DNA of 64,000 nucleotides from Anaeromassilibacillus sp. An250 (GTDB lineage: Bacteria > Bacillota > Clostridia > Oscillospirales > Acutalibacteraceae): NCBI RefSeq assembly GCF_002159845.1, contig NZ_NFJK01000012.1:40170-104169 (forward strand), given 5' to 3'. How positions within the stretch are numbered: the first letter of the stretch is position 1; each line of letters starts with the position of its first letter. The position numbers were made by a program, and so were the translations under genes. Positions 24,696-34,000 of this stretch are shown here, piece by piece. The notes beneath the pieces were generated by a model. It made no database searches, was not told where the DNA came from, and worked only from the letters and a program-made list of their open reading frames with translations.

Positions 24696-26435
24696 TTATA
24701 CTCCCCCATTCGAAACGGCGGCGGAAACCCCCTGTGCATGGAGCCAATCCTCCCACTTCTGAAGATTGTCCTCGTCGGCCAAGAGCCGGTACCGCAGCAT
24801 GGGTTCCTCAAACGGCACGCCGCATACCTGCGCGCGCAGCGCATACTGCTTCAACAGCTTCCAAACCACTGGGCAATGCTCTTCCACCAAGCGTTCGGTC
24901 TCCGCATCCGCAAAAGAGGCCTCCTGGAACGCAGGGATGTCCTCCAGTTGGCAGGCCGTCTCCCAATCGGGCAGGTCGCAGGGGTATTGCCCCAATTGGC
25001 TGGTCATCCAACTGGCCAGCATCACTTCCACATCGGCGACATCCTCCAGGGCGCGCTCCTCTGGGTAAGCGGGGTCTGCATCTTCCCACATGGGCAGCAA
25101 TTCCTCCGACTGGAACCAGCGGTTGTAGACCGCTCCGCCGTCCTCCCCCAGCAGTTCCGCCAAGAGCGCCGCAGGCGAGAAGTCCTCCCCGCCCTTTTCC
25201 AAAACCGCACGCAGCACCGCGTCCTTCCCCCCAGATCGCTCTTCCGCGCGATCCTCCACCAGCTTGACCACCAGTGGCGCCTGGATATAATGCAGGAATT
25301 CCGTCCGTCCTGCGGATTCCGAAAGATCCGCCTCGTCCATGGGCGCAAATGAGAAAAGGGCCGGGTCCTTTATTTTGATCGTCAAATACCGGTTAAACAG
25401 GGAGTTGAACTGCCATTCAGGGCGGATATCCAGCACTTCCCGCTGTGCCTCCGGCAGCGCTCCCATGGAGGCGTTCTCATAATAGGTCGCCAATCCCTCG
25501 TAAAACCAGAGGTTTGGCGCGGCATGGAAGGTCTGTGTCGGGACCGCATGGTCGAAATAGGCGTGGAACATGCGATGGCTGAGCAATTCCCAGTCCCGCC
25601 GGTCTGCCGCGTCAAAGGTTGCGCATACACTGTGCACCCCCGCTCCGCCGATCACGTCCCCTTCCTCTGTTGGCAAGAGGATGATCTGATACGGCTGCTC
25701 CTCTGTGCCGAACCGCTCCGCATAGTAGGCGCGCAGGGCGGAGATGCCGGAGGCGACCTCCTGCGGGAATTGCCCCTCTTCCCCCGCGACCCCATAGACC
25801 GCCGCACCGCCGGTCTGCTCTGCGGGAAAGTATTGCGCAAAGTTCCCCATGGCAAAGGCGTCGTTGTTGAGGTTGTAGGCGTCCGCCCAGGTCACATCCT
25901 GAAGCTCTTCAAAGGGCAGGATGACCGTCCAACCCTCCCGCGCCTTGAGCGCGACACGCAGTGAGCGCACCACCGCCTCATCCTGCGGGAACCCGTCCTG
26001 ATAGAATTCCATCGGCAGGAGCAGCGCTTGGCCGCCGTCGAACACACAGTATTCCTCCTGCACCATCCCCCTTTGGCCATGTTTCCCAGAGGCTCCCAAC
26101 GGCACCTGATAGACCAGCGAAACGTCGGCCCCACGCCCCAACTCAAATGTCAGGAAGTCCTCCGTCTGATGGGCCGGCAGGCTCACTCCATCCGCCCCCG
26201 TGCACGATTGTACGGTCACATCCTTATCCCCTATATATAAGGAAACGGTTTTCCCTCGCGATAGGGGAGAATTATGTACTTCCAGCACAACCTCCAGCGT
26301 ATTGGCCTTTACCTCCGGGGCCGATACCGTATAGTGGAGATCATACTTTGGATCTACCACGCAAACGGCCACGATTGCCGCCGCCAAGATTGCCAAAATG
26401 CCCCCAAGCGCAATCCATCTTCCTCGATGTTTCAT
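24696..26435 (-). CDS. Membrane-anchored gluzincin-like protein lacking the catalytic Glu
   Basis: A 579-residue protein with an uncleaved N-terminal membrane helix (about 8-27) and a large extracytoplasmic part. Around 287-313 it carries H287-R-M-F-H291 followed 22 residues later by E313 in WFYEGLATYYE, which is the layout of zinc ligands in M1/M61 gluzincin peptidases (HExxH plus a distant E), but the catalytic Glu after the first His is Arg288. It may bind metal but is unlikely to hydrolyse peptides by the usual mechanism. It is a distant paralogue of the divergently transcribed gene at 26722: both share the LLPTxEDG-type segment, the H-x-F/Y-x-F-D core and the C-terminal half. Substrate and role are unknown. 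Confidence 0.7.
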   Translation of the reverse strand: MKHRGRWIALGGILAILAAAIVAVCVVDPKYDLHYTVSAPEVKANTLEVVLEVHNSPLSRGKTVSLYIGDKDVTVQSCTGADGVSLPAHQTEDFLTFELGRGADVSLVYQVPLGASGKHGQRGMVQEEYCVFDGGQALLLPMEFYQDGFPQDEAVVRSLRVALKAREGWTVILPFEELQDVTWADAYNLNNDAFAMGNFAQYFPAEQTGGAAVYGVAGEEGQFPQEVASGISALRAYYAERFGTEEQPYQIILLPTEEGDVIGGAGVHSVCATFDAADRRDWELLSHRMFHAYFDHAVPTQTFHAAPNLWFYEGLATYYENASMGALPEAQREVLDIRPEWQFNSLFNRYLTIKIKDPALFSFAPMDEADLSESAGRTEFLHYIQAPLVVKLVEDRAEERSGGKDAVLRAVLEKGGEDFSPAALLAELLGEDGGAVYNRWFQSEELLPMWEDADPAYPEERALEDVADVEVMLASWMTSQLGQYPCDLPDWETACQLEDIPAFQEASFADAETERLVEEHCPVVWKLLKQYALRAQVCGVPFEEPMLRYRLLADEDNLQKWEDWLHAQGVSAAVSNGGV

Positions 26436-26721
26436 AGTTCCTCCTCAACAGGGTGTCGTTCCCCTGTCCATTTGCTGTTTATAAGTGGATGATATGGGAT
26501 ATTTTATTAATTTTTATCTACTTCTTTCAAGTAAATTATCCATTTTCCCAAAGGAACCCCCCTGTATTCAAAAAATGTTCCCCTACTTTTTCCAAGGAGG
26601 TTGCTTGTATAATATTGATAAGAGGAATTTACCAATTCTTTCAAATGTGTACCGCTATCACGTGTTTTTTATCAAACTGCATAGATTTTTTGCGCGGCAA
26701 CTTTTTGGAGGTGTAACTTTT

Positions 26722-28509
26722 ATGAAAAAGAATCTTTTGATCGGCGGCTGCGCCGCATTGGTTTTGGTGGCGCTGTCCGCGTTTGGCCTGTGGCATACGC
26801 AGGGGGATGCATCCTATCATATGGACCCCGACCTTGCACAGTTCGGCGTTTCCTACACCGTGGAGCCTACGGACATCGAAAGCAAGATTGTGAGTGTTTC
26901 CATAGAACTGACGCCGGACAAGCTTTCCCCCGACCGGATGTTTTATCTGGATATCGGCGAGGTGGAAGCGTCGGAGCCGGTTTGCACCGATGCGGACGGC
27001 ACAGAAATCGCCCTGAACAATTTGGGAAGCGCCTGGGAGATCGGGCCTGTGTCGGAGGACTGCGAATCCGTCGTTTTCCAATACGACGTCAAGCTCGGGG
27101 AAAACACCGGCGTGGATTTCCAGGTGGATGGCGACCTCTATGAGGATCTGTTGGCCTTCCAAGGGAAAAAGGTCCTGATGATGCCGCTGTTTGACTCCAA
27201 CAACCTGACGCATATGGAAAAGTACATCAGCAGCGTTTCCTTCCAGCTTGCGGGGGGCTCCGACTGGAACGCCATCATCCCCTTTGCACCGGCGAACAGC
27301 CCGGAAAAATCCTTCCAGCTGGAACGCCCCACCTGGTACGACTATTACGACCTGATCAATTCCAGCTATTGCTTCGGCAGTTTTGAACCGCTGAACCTGT
27401 CCTCCGGCGGGGAAAACGCCGTATTCTACCTGGACAGCGCCATCCGGGAAAGCGCCGAGCTCAGCGACCTGAGTATGGTCATTTCCTTCTACAATTATTA
27501 TACCGGCGTATTTGGCAGCAATCTGGACAAGCCGGTGGTCCTGCTCCGCACCAACGAGGACGGCGAGAGCATCATCCTCTCCGGCGTCGGCGGGCAAAGC
27601 GCGGCGATCTCCCTCTCGATGTACACGCCGGATGCATGTCAGACCATGTCCCGCACCCTATACCATGCCTTCTTCGACAGCAAGGTCCATGCGCGCAACC
27701 TGCATTACCAACCGAACGAATGGCTGTATCGCGGCCTGGGCGACCGGTATGTAAACGCCTCCGCAGAGGCGCTCCCCCAGGAGCTGAAGGACCTCTACGG
27801 CATCCAGGTGCAGGACGATCTCAATACCCGCTACATGAAATATCTGTTTATCTCCTTGAAAGACCCCGTCATGGCCTCCCTTTCCTCCGATATGGAGGGG
27901 TCCATGGCGGCCGGTCAGGAGGACTTCTATTTCAATGTGAAGGTTCCGCTGATTCTGGAGACCATCGAGAGCTTCACCAGCCAAAAGCAGGAAAACGCAC
28001 TGCTCCACTACCTGATGGAGCAACCCCAGCGGCAGGATGTGAACATCTCCCGCCTGATGCAGGACCTGCTGGGCGACAACGAGGAGATGGTGCGCGCCTA
28101 CTTCTCCGGGACCTCCTTTATCCCCAATTACTGGAACCTATCCGCACAGAACTGGAGCGCAGAAGACACGGTCAACCTTCTGGCCGGCTATGAAGATACC
28201 CTCTCCACCCTGTTCGATCAGCAGTATGTCCTTTACCCCTATGACCCGGTGTTCCTCATCAAGACCGACCGGCTCTATCAGGAGATCGAGGAACGCGATC
28301 TGTCGTTCGCCACGCCGGAAGTGGAGCAGCTGGTCAAGGATTACTCCGAAACCCTGTACCTGCTCCTGATGCAGAACGCCCTGCGTGCCGACCTCTGCGG
28401 CATCGACGACCCGGGCGCGGCAGGCGTGAAAACCGAACTCAATTCCCAGGAAAACGGCCAGATCTGGGCTGATTATGTAGCCTCCGTCGGCATGGAGGAA
28501 TTGGTTTGA
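26722..28509 (+). CDS. Membrane-anchored degenerate gluzincin-like paralogue
   Basis: A 595-residue protein with one N-terminal membrane helix (MKKNLLIGGCAALVLVALSA) and an outside domain. It is homologous to the protein at 24696, but the metal site is more eroded: in SRTLYHAFFDSKV the first His is Arg, and in WLYRGLGDRY the distant Glu is Arg, so only one of three ligands remains. I chose the ATG at 26722, preceded by TTGGAGG, rather than an earlier in-frame ATG that would add a tail before the membrane helix. The two genes are divergent around a 286-bp spacer with a TATAAT at 26609. A structural or binding role is more likely than catalysis. Confidence 0.65.
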   Translation: MKKNLLIGGCAALVLVALSAFGLWHTQGDASYHMDPDLAQFGVSYTVEPTDIESKIVSVSIELTPDKLSPDRMFYLDIGEVEASEPVCTDADGTEIALNNLGSAWEIGPVSEDCESVVFQYDVKLGENTGVDFQVDGDLYEDLLAFQGKKVLMMPLFDSNNLTHMEKYISSVSFQLAGGSDWNAIIPFAPANSPEKSFQLERPTWYDYYDLINSSYCFGSFEPLNLSSGGENAVFYLDSAIRESAELSDLSMVISFYNYYTGVFGSNLDKPVVLLRTNEDGESIILSGVGGQSAAISLSMYTPDACQTMSRTLYHAFFDSKVHARNLHYQPNEWLYRGLGDRYVNASAEALPQELKDLYGIQVQDDLNTRYMKYLFISLKDPVMASLSSDMEGSMAAGQEDFYFNVKVPLILETIESFTSQKQENALLHYLMEQPQRQDVNISRLMQDLLGDNEEMVRAYFSGTSFIPNYWNLSAQNWSAEDTVNLLAGYEDTLSTLFDQQYVLYPYDPVFLIKTDRLYQEIEERDLSFATPEVEQLVKDYSETLYLLLMQNALRADLCGIDDPGAAGVKTELNSQENGQIWADYVASVGMEELV

Positions 28510-28689
28510 GCTGACAAAACATCGCCATCCGATGTTTGCAGATAGTTACAAATGAAGCCCTCAAGTTTCCCCTTGGGGCACAATAACATGAAACGGAAAG
28601 GAGCGTGCATAACCTATCGGGAATGTATCCAGCATCTTTAAATACTTTTGCACCCCGCTTGGACGGGCATGCAAAAAAAGGAGAGAAGT

Positions 28690-29634
28690 ATGAAAAGGAA
28701 AAATTTGAAAAAGGCAGTCTCGTTTATGCTTGCGACGCTCATGGCAGCTTCGGCCATGACCCAGGCATTGGCTGTCCGTGAAGATCCGCCTTCTGAGGCG
28801 CACATCGACAGCAGCTGGACCATGTACCTGGTCCCGAACGCACACATCGATACCGCATGGCAGTGGCCCTATGAGGACACCGCGCGCGATGTCATCAGTG
28901 ATACGTTCAACCGCGCAATCACAAACCTGAAGAGCAATGAGAACTACAAGTTCACCATGTCCGCTTCGAAGCACTATGAGTGGACCAAGGAATACTACCC
29001 GGAGATGTATGAGGACGTCAAGGAGCTCATCGCCAACGGGCAGTGGGACAACCCCGGCGGCCAGGTGGTCGAGCCGGACCTGAACCTCCCCAGCGGCGAA
29101 GCTTTGGTCCGCCAAAGCTTGGAAGGCCAGCGCTTCTTCGAGAGGGAATTCAACCAGATGAGTACGGTCGGCTATGTGCCGGATACATTCGGCTTTAACG
29201 GGCAGTTCCCGCAGATCCTGAAGAAGGCCGGCATGGACAACTTCGTCACCACGAAGCTCAACTGGCAGCAGCAGAACACCGAGCGCGATTCCGACATCTT
29301 CAAGTGGAAGGCCATCGACGGCACCGAAGTCCTGGCCTATGCGCCGATGAAGGACTATGTCAACATCTACAGCGACAGCCAGATTGTCAACGCCCTCAAG
29401 CGCAACGAGCAGACCGGCAAAGAGACCGGCGTGAAAAAAGCGCTCGGCATGATGGGCAATGGCGACCACGGCGGCGGCCCCGATTCCGGCCAGTATGCAA
29501 GGGTTCTCCAGCAGGACGGCTCGGACGCTGTGCAGGGCGCAAATGTCGAGATGGCAACCATCACAGAGTATTTCAACAGCGTCCGCGAGACGGAAGACCT
29601 GAGCAAGGTCCGCACGGTGGAAGGCGAAATGTAG
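28690..29634 (+). pseudogene. Truncated secreted GH38 alpha-mannosidase
   Basis: A 314-residue N-terminal remnant of a GH38 alpha-mannosidase. Signal peptide about 1-28; zinc-site VPNAHIDTAWQWP; VPDTFGFNGQFPQIL with the presumed nucleophile Asp; and GNGDHGGGP. Family members run to 800 or more residues, and the frame breaks at VEGEM, where family members continue with ELYLE-HRG-like sequence. The stop is 28 bp before the first CRISPR repeat. Start ATG 28690 follows AAAGGAGAGAAG. The remainder of the gene is not elsewhere in the window. The protein lacks the C-terminal beta-domains and is probably inactive; a misassembly at the array is an alternative. Confidence 0.85.
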
Positions 29635-29662
29635 GTTTTCAACCGATGGTCGATTTTATCAG

Positions 29663-30100
29663 GTCGCCACCCGCGAGGGTGGTGTGGATTGAAATTCGCA
29701 GTTGCGGATCCTGATAGCTCTCTGCATTAAGTCGCCACCCGCGAGGGTGGTGTGGATTGAAATTGTCCCTCCGTTTTTAACCCGGGTGGCAATCATGTCG
29801 CCACCCGCGAGGGTGGTGTGGATTGAAATTATTTTGGTTTCAACGCTGCTCATTTTTTGATATGTCGCCACCCGCGAGGGTGGTGTGGATTGAAATCCTA
29901 TAGCCATCCAAGAAAAACATCTCGTTGGAAGGTCGCCACCCGCGAGGGTGGTGTGGATTGAAATATATTTTTCTCCTTGGTCCATACCGCGCCGGGGGTC
30001 GTCGCCACCCGCGAGGGTGGTGTGGATTGAAATGCGGGGACGATCCCACAACCAACAGCGTCAGCCAGTCGCCACCCGCGAGGGTGGTGTGGGTTGAAAT
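29663..30100 (+). CRISPR. Type I-C-like CRISPR array, 7 repeats, no cas genes
   Basis: Seven 33-bp repeats start at 29663, 29731, 29797, 29864, 29932, 30001 and 30068. Each begins GTCGCCACCCGCGAGGG and ends GTGTGGATTGAAAT, with internal palindrome CCACCC-GCGA-GGGTGG. Six spacers are 33-36 bp and all differ. The ATTGAAA-type end resembles type I-C repeats. The last repeat has one change (GGATTG to GGGTTG), which marks it as the trailer end, so the leader should lie to the left, where the GH38 fragment is. No leader and no cas genes are in the window. Confidence 0.97.
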
Positions 30101-30213
30101 TGGCAATGGCTTTTCTTTGTTCAGTCAGCCGTCTACTGTAACTTAGTCACATCCTTTTCGCAACTTTTGGTATTAAAATAGGGATATCATTACGAGCAGC
30201 AGGAGGTTTTAAA

Positions 30214-31863
30214 ATGAAGATTTGTATTGTAGGCGGTGTGGCCGGCGGTGCAAGCGCCGCGACGCGTTTACGAAGACTAAGCGAAGATGCCGACATCGTG
30301 TTGTTCGAAAAGGGAGATTATATTTCCTACGCAAACTGTGGGCTTCCCTATTATATTGGCGGCGCCATCCAAGAAAAGGATGCCCTTCTGGTTACAAAAC
30401 CGGATCTGCTCCGCAACCGCTTCCGCATAGACGTCCGGACCGAAAATGAAGTGCTTGCGATCCATCGTGCAGAGAAAGAGCTGCAAGTCAAAAATTTGCG
30501 GACCGGAGAGGTCTATACCGAATCTTATGATAAGTTGATCCTCTCCCCAGGGGCCGAACCGAAACGTCCGCCTTTGCCGGGGATCGATCTCGACGGTGTC
30601 TTTACCCTGCGCACCGTAACCGATATGGAACGGATCGATGCCTATCTAAAAGGCCGCTCCGCTTCACGCGCCGTTGTGGTCGGAGGGGGATTCATCGGTG
30701 TGGAGATGGCGGAAAACCTTCAGAGGCGCGGTCTGGATGTGACCATCGTTGAATTTGCAGACCAAGTGGTGGCCTCCCTCGATCCGGAAATGGCACAAAT
30801 ATTACATAGGCATTTGACAGAGCATGGCGTCTCTTTGCGGCTGAAAACTGGCCTGGCAGGAATCGCACAGGTGGATACCGGCCTGCAGGTGGAGTTATCG
30901 AACGGAAGCGCGATCGAAAGCGACCTCGTGCTTCTCTCGATCGGGGTTTCTCCGGAAAACAAGCTGGCAAAAGAGGCCGGATTGCATCTCGGCGTGGGCA
31001 ACAGCATCGCTGTAAGCGCTTCCTACCAGACGTCCGACCCGGACATTTATGCAGTTGGGGACGCCATCGGCGTGACGCATCTGGTCAGCGGAAAGGAAAC
31101 GCTGGTCCCGCTGGCAGGTCCGGCCAACAAACAGGGGCGGCTCGCTGCAGAAAATGCGTTGGGCGGCCATCAAGCTGCACAGCCGGTGCAGGGAAGCTCG
31201 GTGTTGAAAGCGTTTGATTTGACGGCTGCCTCGACAGGTCTAAACGAAAAGCAGGCCAAGGCGCTGGGCCTTCCCTATCGCAAGACCTATATCCATCCGC
31301 AGTCCCACGCTTCATACTATCCCGGCGCAACACCAATCTCTATGAAGATGTTGTTTGACGGCAACGGTGCCATTCTCGGTGCGCAGGCGATAGGATACGA
31401 GGGCGTAGAAAAGCGGATCGATGTGCTGGCAACCGCTATACGTCTCCATGGGACTGTCTACGACCTGGAAGAATTGGAGCTCTGCTATGCACCGCCGTTT
31501 TCTTCCGCCAAGGACCCGGTCAATATGCTGGGTTTTACCGCGGCTAATATCCTCAAGGGCGATATGCCCGTCTATTATGCGGAGGATATCCCGGGCCTCT
31601 CTCCCGAAGGCACCACTCGCCTGGATGTGAGCACCCCGGCGGAATTCGGTATGAGCACCATCCCCGGTTATCAAAACATCCCGCTGGACGAACTGCGCGG
31701 CCGCCTATCGGAACTGGATCCGAATAAGCCGGTCTATGTTACGTGCCGTGTGGGGCTTCGCGGCTACCTTGCTACGCGTATCCTAAAGCAACACGGCTTT
31801 GACGCCTATAATCTCAGCGGCGGCATGAAGACCTACCAGTTGGTCCGCGAAACGGAATCTTAA
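30214..31863 (+). CDS. CoA-disulfide reductase with C-terminal rhodanese
   Basis: A 549-residue FAD- and NAD(P)H-dependent oxidoreductase of the CoA-disulfide reductase family. The N-terminal GGVAGGASAATRLRR FAD loop, the single redox cysteine Cys42 in YANCGLPYYIGG, a second nucleotide-binding loop VVVGGGFIGVEMAENL, and YAVGDAIGV are all present. The last 100 or so residues are a rhodanese domain with the active-site loop VTCRVGLRGY. Proteins of this architecture reduce CoA-disulfide, CoA-persulfide or polysulfide, linking thiol redox and sulfur metabolism. The ATG follows AGGAGG. It is monocistronic; a terminator follows. Confidence 0.93.
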   Translation: MKICIVGGVAGGASAATRLRRLSEDADIVLFEKGDYISYANCGLPYYIGGAIQEKDALLVTKPDLLRNRFRIDVRTENEVLAIHRAEKELQVKNLRTGEVYTESYDKLILSPGAEPKRPPLPGIDLDGVFTLRTVTDMERIDAYLKGRSASRAVVVGGGFIGVEMAENLQRRGLDVTIVEFADQVVASLDPEMAQILHRHLTEHGVSLRLKTGLAGIAQVDTGLQVELSNGSAIESDLVLLSIGVSPENKLAKEAGLHLGVGNSIAVSASYQTSDPDIYAVGDAIGVTHLVSGKETLVPLAGPANKQGRLAAENALGGHQAAQPVQGSSVLKAFDLTAASTGLNEKQAKALGLPYRKTYIHPQSHASYYPGATPISMKMLFDGNGAILGAQAIGYEGVEKRIDVLATAIRLHGTVYDLEELELCYAPPFSSAKDPVNMLGFTAANILKGDMPVYYAEDIPGLSPEGTTRLDVSTPAEFGMSTIPGYQNIPLDELRGRLSELDPNKPVYVTCRVGLRGYLATRILKQHGFDAYNLSGGMKTYQLVRETES

Positions 31864-31975
31864 AGCTGAAATGGACTGAAAACACTTGGCGCTATACGAA
31901 AGGCCTCAAAAGAGTCCCCTTGTTTTCTCCTCTGGAAGCGGCTCTGACATTTTAAATTTATAGACAGACAAAAGG

Positions 31976-32011
31976 AAAAGGGCTGCATCGTTCGATGATG
32001 CAGCCCTTTTA
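31976..32011. terminator. Terminator after CoA-disulfide reductase
   Basis: AAAAGGGCTGCATC, loop GTTCGAT, GATGCAGCCCTTTT: a 14-bp perfect stem lying between the oxidoreductase and the end of the interrupted CPBP gene, usable from both sides. Confidence 0.85.
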
Positions 32012-32067
32012 GAATTTTTCCGCAAAAGCGGTTACCCGTGCGGGACGAACCGCTTAAAAGATAAAGC

Positions 32068-32267
32068 TTATCCATCTTTCGTTTTAGATTTGCGATGCAT
32101 CGTAACAATTGCGATCGAAAAAAGAATCATTGCAATATTTGCAACAATTGTCCCCGCCCATGTCATCCTGGAAACAAACAAGGAGGACATGGCATTAAAC
32201 ATGGTATGAAACAGCACATACACAAACACATACCCTTTTCCTGCTATTTTATAGATTGCCCCTCTAA
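32068..32267 (-). pseudogene. 3' part of CPBP membrane protease gene (interrupted)
   Basis: On the minus strand this fragment reads FRGAIYKIAGKGYVFVYV, then VLFHTMFNAMSS and a final membrane segment ending in KTKDG and TAA at 32068-32070. LFH...N is the third conserved motif of CPBP intramembrane proteases. When the transposon and one copy of its target duplication are removed, the frame joins in phase with the 5' part at 34001-34598 (SLSF then FRGA). Confidence 0.85.
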
Positions 32268-32275
32268 AAAAACTT
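32268..32275. repeat. Left copy of 8-bp target duplication
   Basis: AAAAACTT directly abuts the left terminal repeat of the transposon, and the same eight bases abut the right end at 34001-34008. IS1595-family elements typically duplicate 8 bp. Confidence 0.9.
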
Positions 32276-32356
32276 GGCTATGTCACAACAAACAGTTGAT
32301 AAATAGCCATTTTTATAGGGGAGTATCAGAACTCCCCTACAAACTGTTATTTGCAG

Positions 32357-32851
32357 TTATCTATACTCATTTGGAATTTCGATATGAAGTGTCTCACACA
32401 ATAACTTCACATCATGTGCATCATTTTCATCAAACTCGTATCCCAGATGGAACATTACTTGACTATATGGTTCAATACAGGAAACCTCTATTTCCTCAAT
32501 TCTTCCTTTACCCGAAAAAGTTTCTACCGGAAAACAATCCCCATCATAAAGAATTTCACCTTCGTCCGTATATTCAAAACAATGCAAATCAATAATTCTG
32601 TTTTTCAAATCTTCCCATACAGTATGGTTCAATGTTGTATATTCCATCTTAATCTCATAAAAGCCATTAGCTTTCATTATTTCTATAAAGTTCTGATAAT
32701 CGTTCTTTTCTACAAAAATGTCAATATCATTATGGGCTCTTGACTGATATCCAAGAAGAGCATCTACACCCCAGCCACCATCAAGAAAGACTTTAATCTC
32801 CGCATCTATTGCAAATTGAAGAATCTGTTTTACATCTGTTATATTGACCAT
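32357..32851 (-). CDS. lnu(C): Lincosamide nucleotidyltransferase Lnu(C)
   Basis: A 164-residue nucleotidyltransferase-fold enzyme that adenylylates lincosamides such as lincomycin and clindamycin. The sequence begins MVNITDVKQILQFAIDAEI and contains the nucleotidyltransferase motif FLDGGWGVDALLG with the metal-binding pair HNDIDIFV. I recognise the sequence as Lnu(C) over its whole length and the length matches. I chose the ATG at 32849-32851 (preceded by GGAGATGATAAG), which gives the known N-terminus. It is passenger cargo of the transposon; the transposase stop is 23 bp upstream, so the two could share a transcript. Confidence 0.95.
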   Translation of the reverse strand: MVNITDVKQILQFAIDAEIKVFLDGGWGVDALLGYQSRAHNDIDIFVEKNDYQNFIEIMKANGFYEIKMEYTTLNHTVWEDLKNRIIDLHCFEYTDEGEILYDGDCFPVETFSGKGRIEEIEVSCIEPYSQVMFHLGYEFDENDAHDVKLLCETLHIEIPNEYR

Positions 32852-32874
32852 CTTATCATCTCCACAAATTCTAA

Positions 32875-33918
32875 TTAGGCGACCAGAGGAACTGCTGGTC
32901 TGTTTGATAAATCTCTGCATTTAGCAGTTTTCAATGTTGCCAAAACGAAAGTTAAGAAGATGTTCCTTTTCTCCATGTCGCTTTCTTTGGCGTAATTTAC
33001 AAGGTTATTCCACACAAGATAGTTGTTCAGATACTTGGTAGAAACACCGTTAAAGCCACGCATAAACCTCTTTAGCTGGCTATGGTAGCTATTGATATGT
33101 TGGATATTATAAATGCCTTTCTTGGCTTTGCCAGTCTTTAACTGCACAAGGTCAATGCCATTGGCATTTGTAAATCTCACATAGGAGTTCATCTTGTCCG
33201 TAACAAGAGTGGAATTGGTCTTAATCCTACCATCATAAATATGATGTAAATCTCTTGTAGAAACTCTACCAGTATTCGTAATCTTGGAGATAGACAAGCC
33301 ATTCCTATTAACCGCACAAGGAACACATACCTTTTCTTGGGACAAGCCTCTGATATGTGTAGAATGACCACGCTTATGAGCCTTGCGTGGCATAGCAAAT
33401 GTCTTACTCTTGCTATGATTGCCCTTGTACGAGATGGCGAAAAAAGTTTCGTCAGCCTCAATAATGCCGTCAAGGGTAACATCGTCTGCCATATTCTGAA
33501 GTGCATCCAAAATCTTGTGTCTCCAAAGGAATGCGGTGTTTCTGTGAATCCCACAAGCAACAGCAGTCTTACGAATGGATAAGCCATTCATCATACAATC
33601 AATGTACTGCTCCCACACGGACAAGTCTTTTCTTGTACCAGACACAATGGAGTTCGTAGCAATCACGAAGGACTTGCCACAATCCTTACATACATATCGC
33701 TGTGTGCCATCTTTACGATGACCATTGCGAACCACATGGATACAGCCACAAAGAGGGCATACACGACCATTTGCAAAGCGTTCCTTTGCTACGAAATCTT
33801 CAATATTCAAAGACTTTACAAAGGCAGGACTTAAAAGCATTGTTTTAAGGCTTTCCTGCTCTGCGACAGTCAACTTACCGATAATATCTAATGCGTCTTT
33901 GATAGTAGGCATATCCAA
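32875..33918 (-). CDS. IS1595-family transposase (ISSag10-like)
   Basis: A 347-residue transposase. The N-terminal zinc-ribbon CPLCGCIHVVRNGHRKDGTQ with a second CKDCGKSF precedes the ISXO2/IS1595-type catalytic domain: ADETFF (first Asp), VTDKMNSY (second Asp) and INSYHSQLKRFMRGF. It would move the element between the two terminal repeats. The gene appears intact, so the transposon may still be active. The ATG is followed by DMPTIKDALDIIGKLT. Confidence 0.92.
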   Translation of the reverse strand: MDMPTIKDALDIIGKLTVAEQESLKTMLLSPAFVKSLNIEDFVAKERFANGRVCPLCGCIHVVRNGHRKDGTQRYVCKDCGKSFVIATNSIVSGTRKDLSVWEQYIDCMMNGLSIRKTAVACGIHRNTAFLWRHKILDALQNMADDVTLDGIIEADETFFAISYKGNHSKSKTFAMPRKAHKRGHSTHIRGLSQEKVCVPCAVNRNGLSISKITNTGRVSTRDLHHIYDGRIKTNSTLVTDKMNSYVRFTNANGIDLVQLKTGKAKKGIYNIQHINSYHSQLKRFMRGFNGVSTKYLNNYLVWNNLVNYAKESDMEKRNIFLTFVLATLKTAKCRDLSNRPAVPLVA

Positions 33919-34000
33919 TTACCTCCTTCGGTGGTACTGTTTCTTACTATTATTATACGCTATTTCTCGTCAAAAATCAACCATTTGTTGTGACAGAGCC

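Larger units (their letters stand above)
32276..34000 (-). mobile_element. MTnSag1-type IS1595-family transposon carrying lnu(C)
   Basis: A 1725-bp element bounded by inverted terminal repeats: left end GGCTATGTCACAACAAA, right end (minus strand) GGCTCTGTCACAACAAA. It carries an IS1595-family transposase and lnu(C). From memory the Streptococcus agalactiae element MTnSag1 has the same gene pair and almost the same length (about 1.72 kb), with an ISSag10-type transposase. It is flanked by the 8-bp duplication AAAAACTT and splits a CPBP gene. It is lower in GC than the surrounding chromosome, consistent with transfer. Confidence 0.92.
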
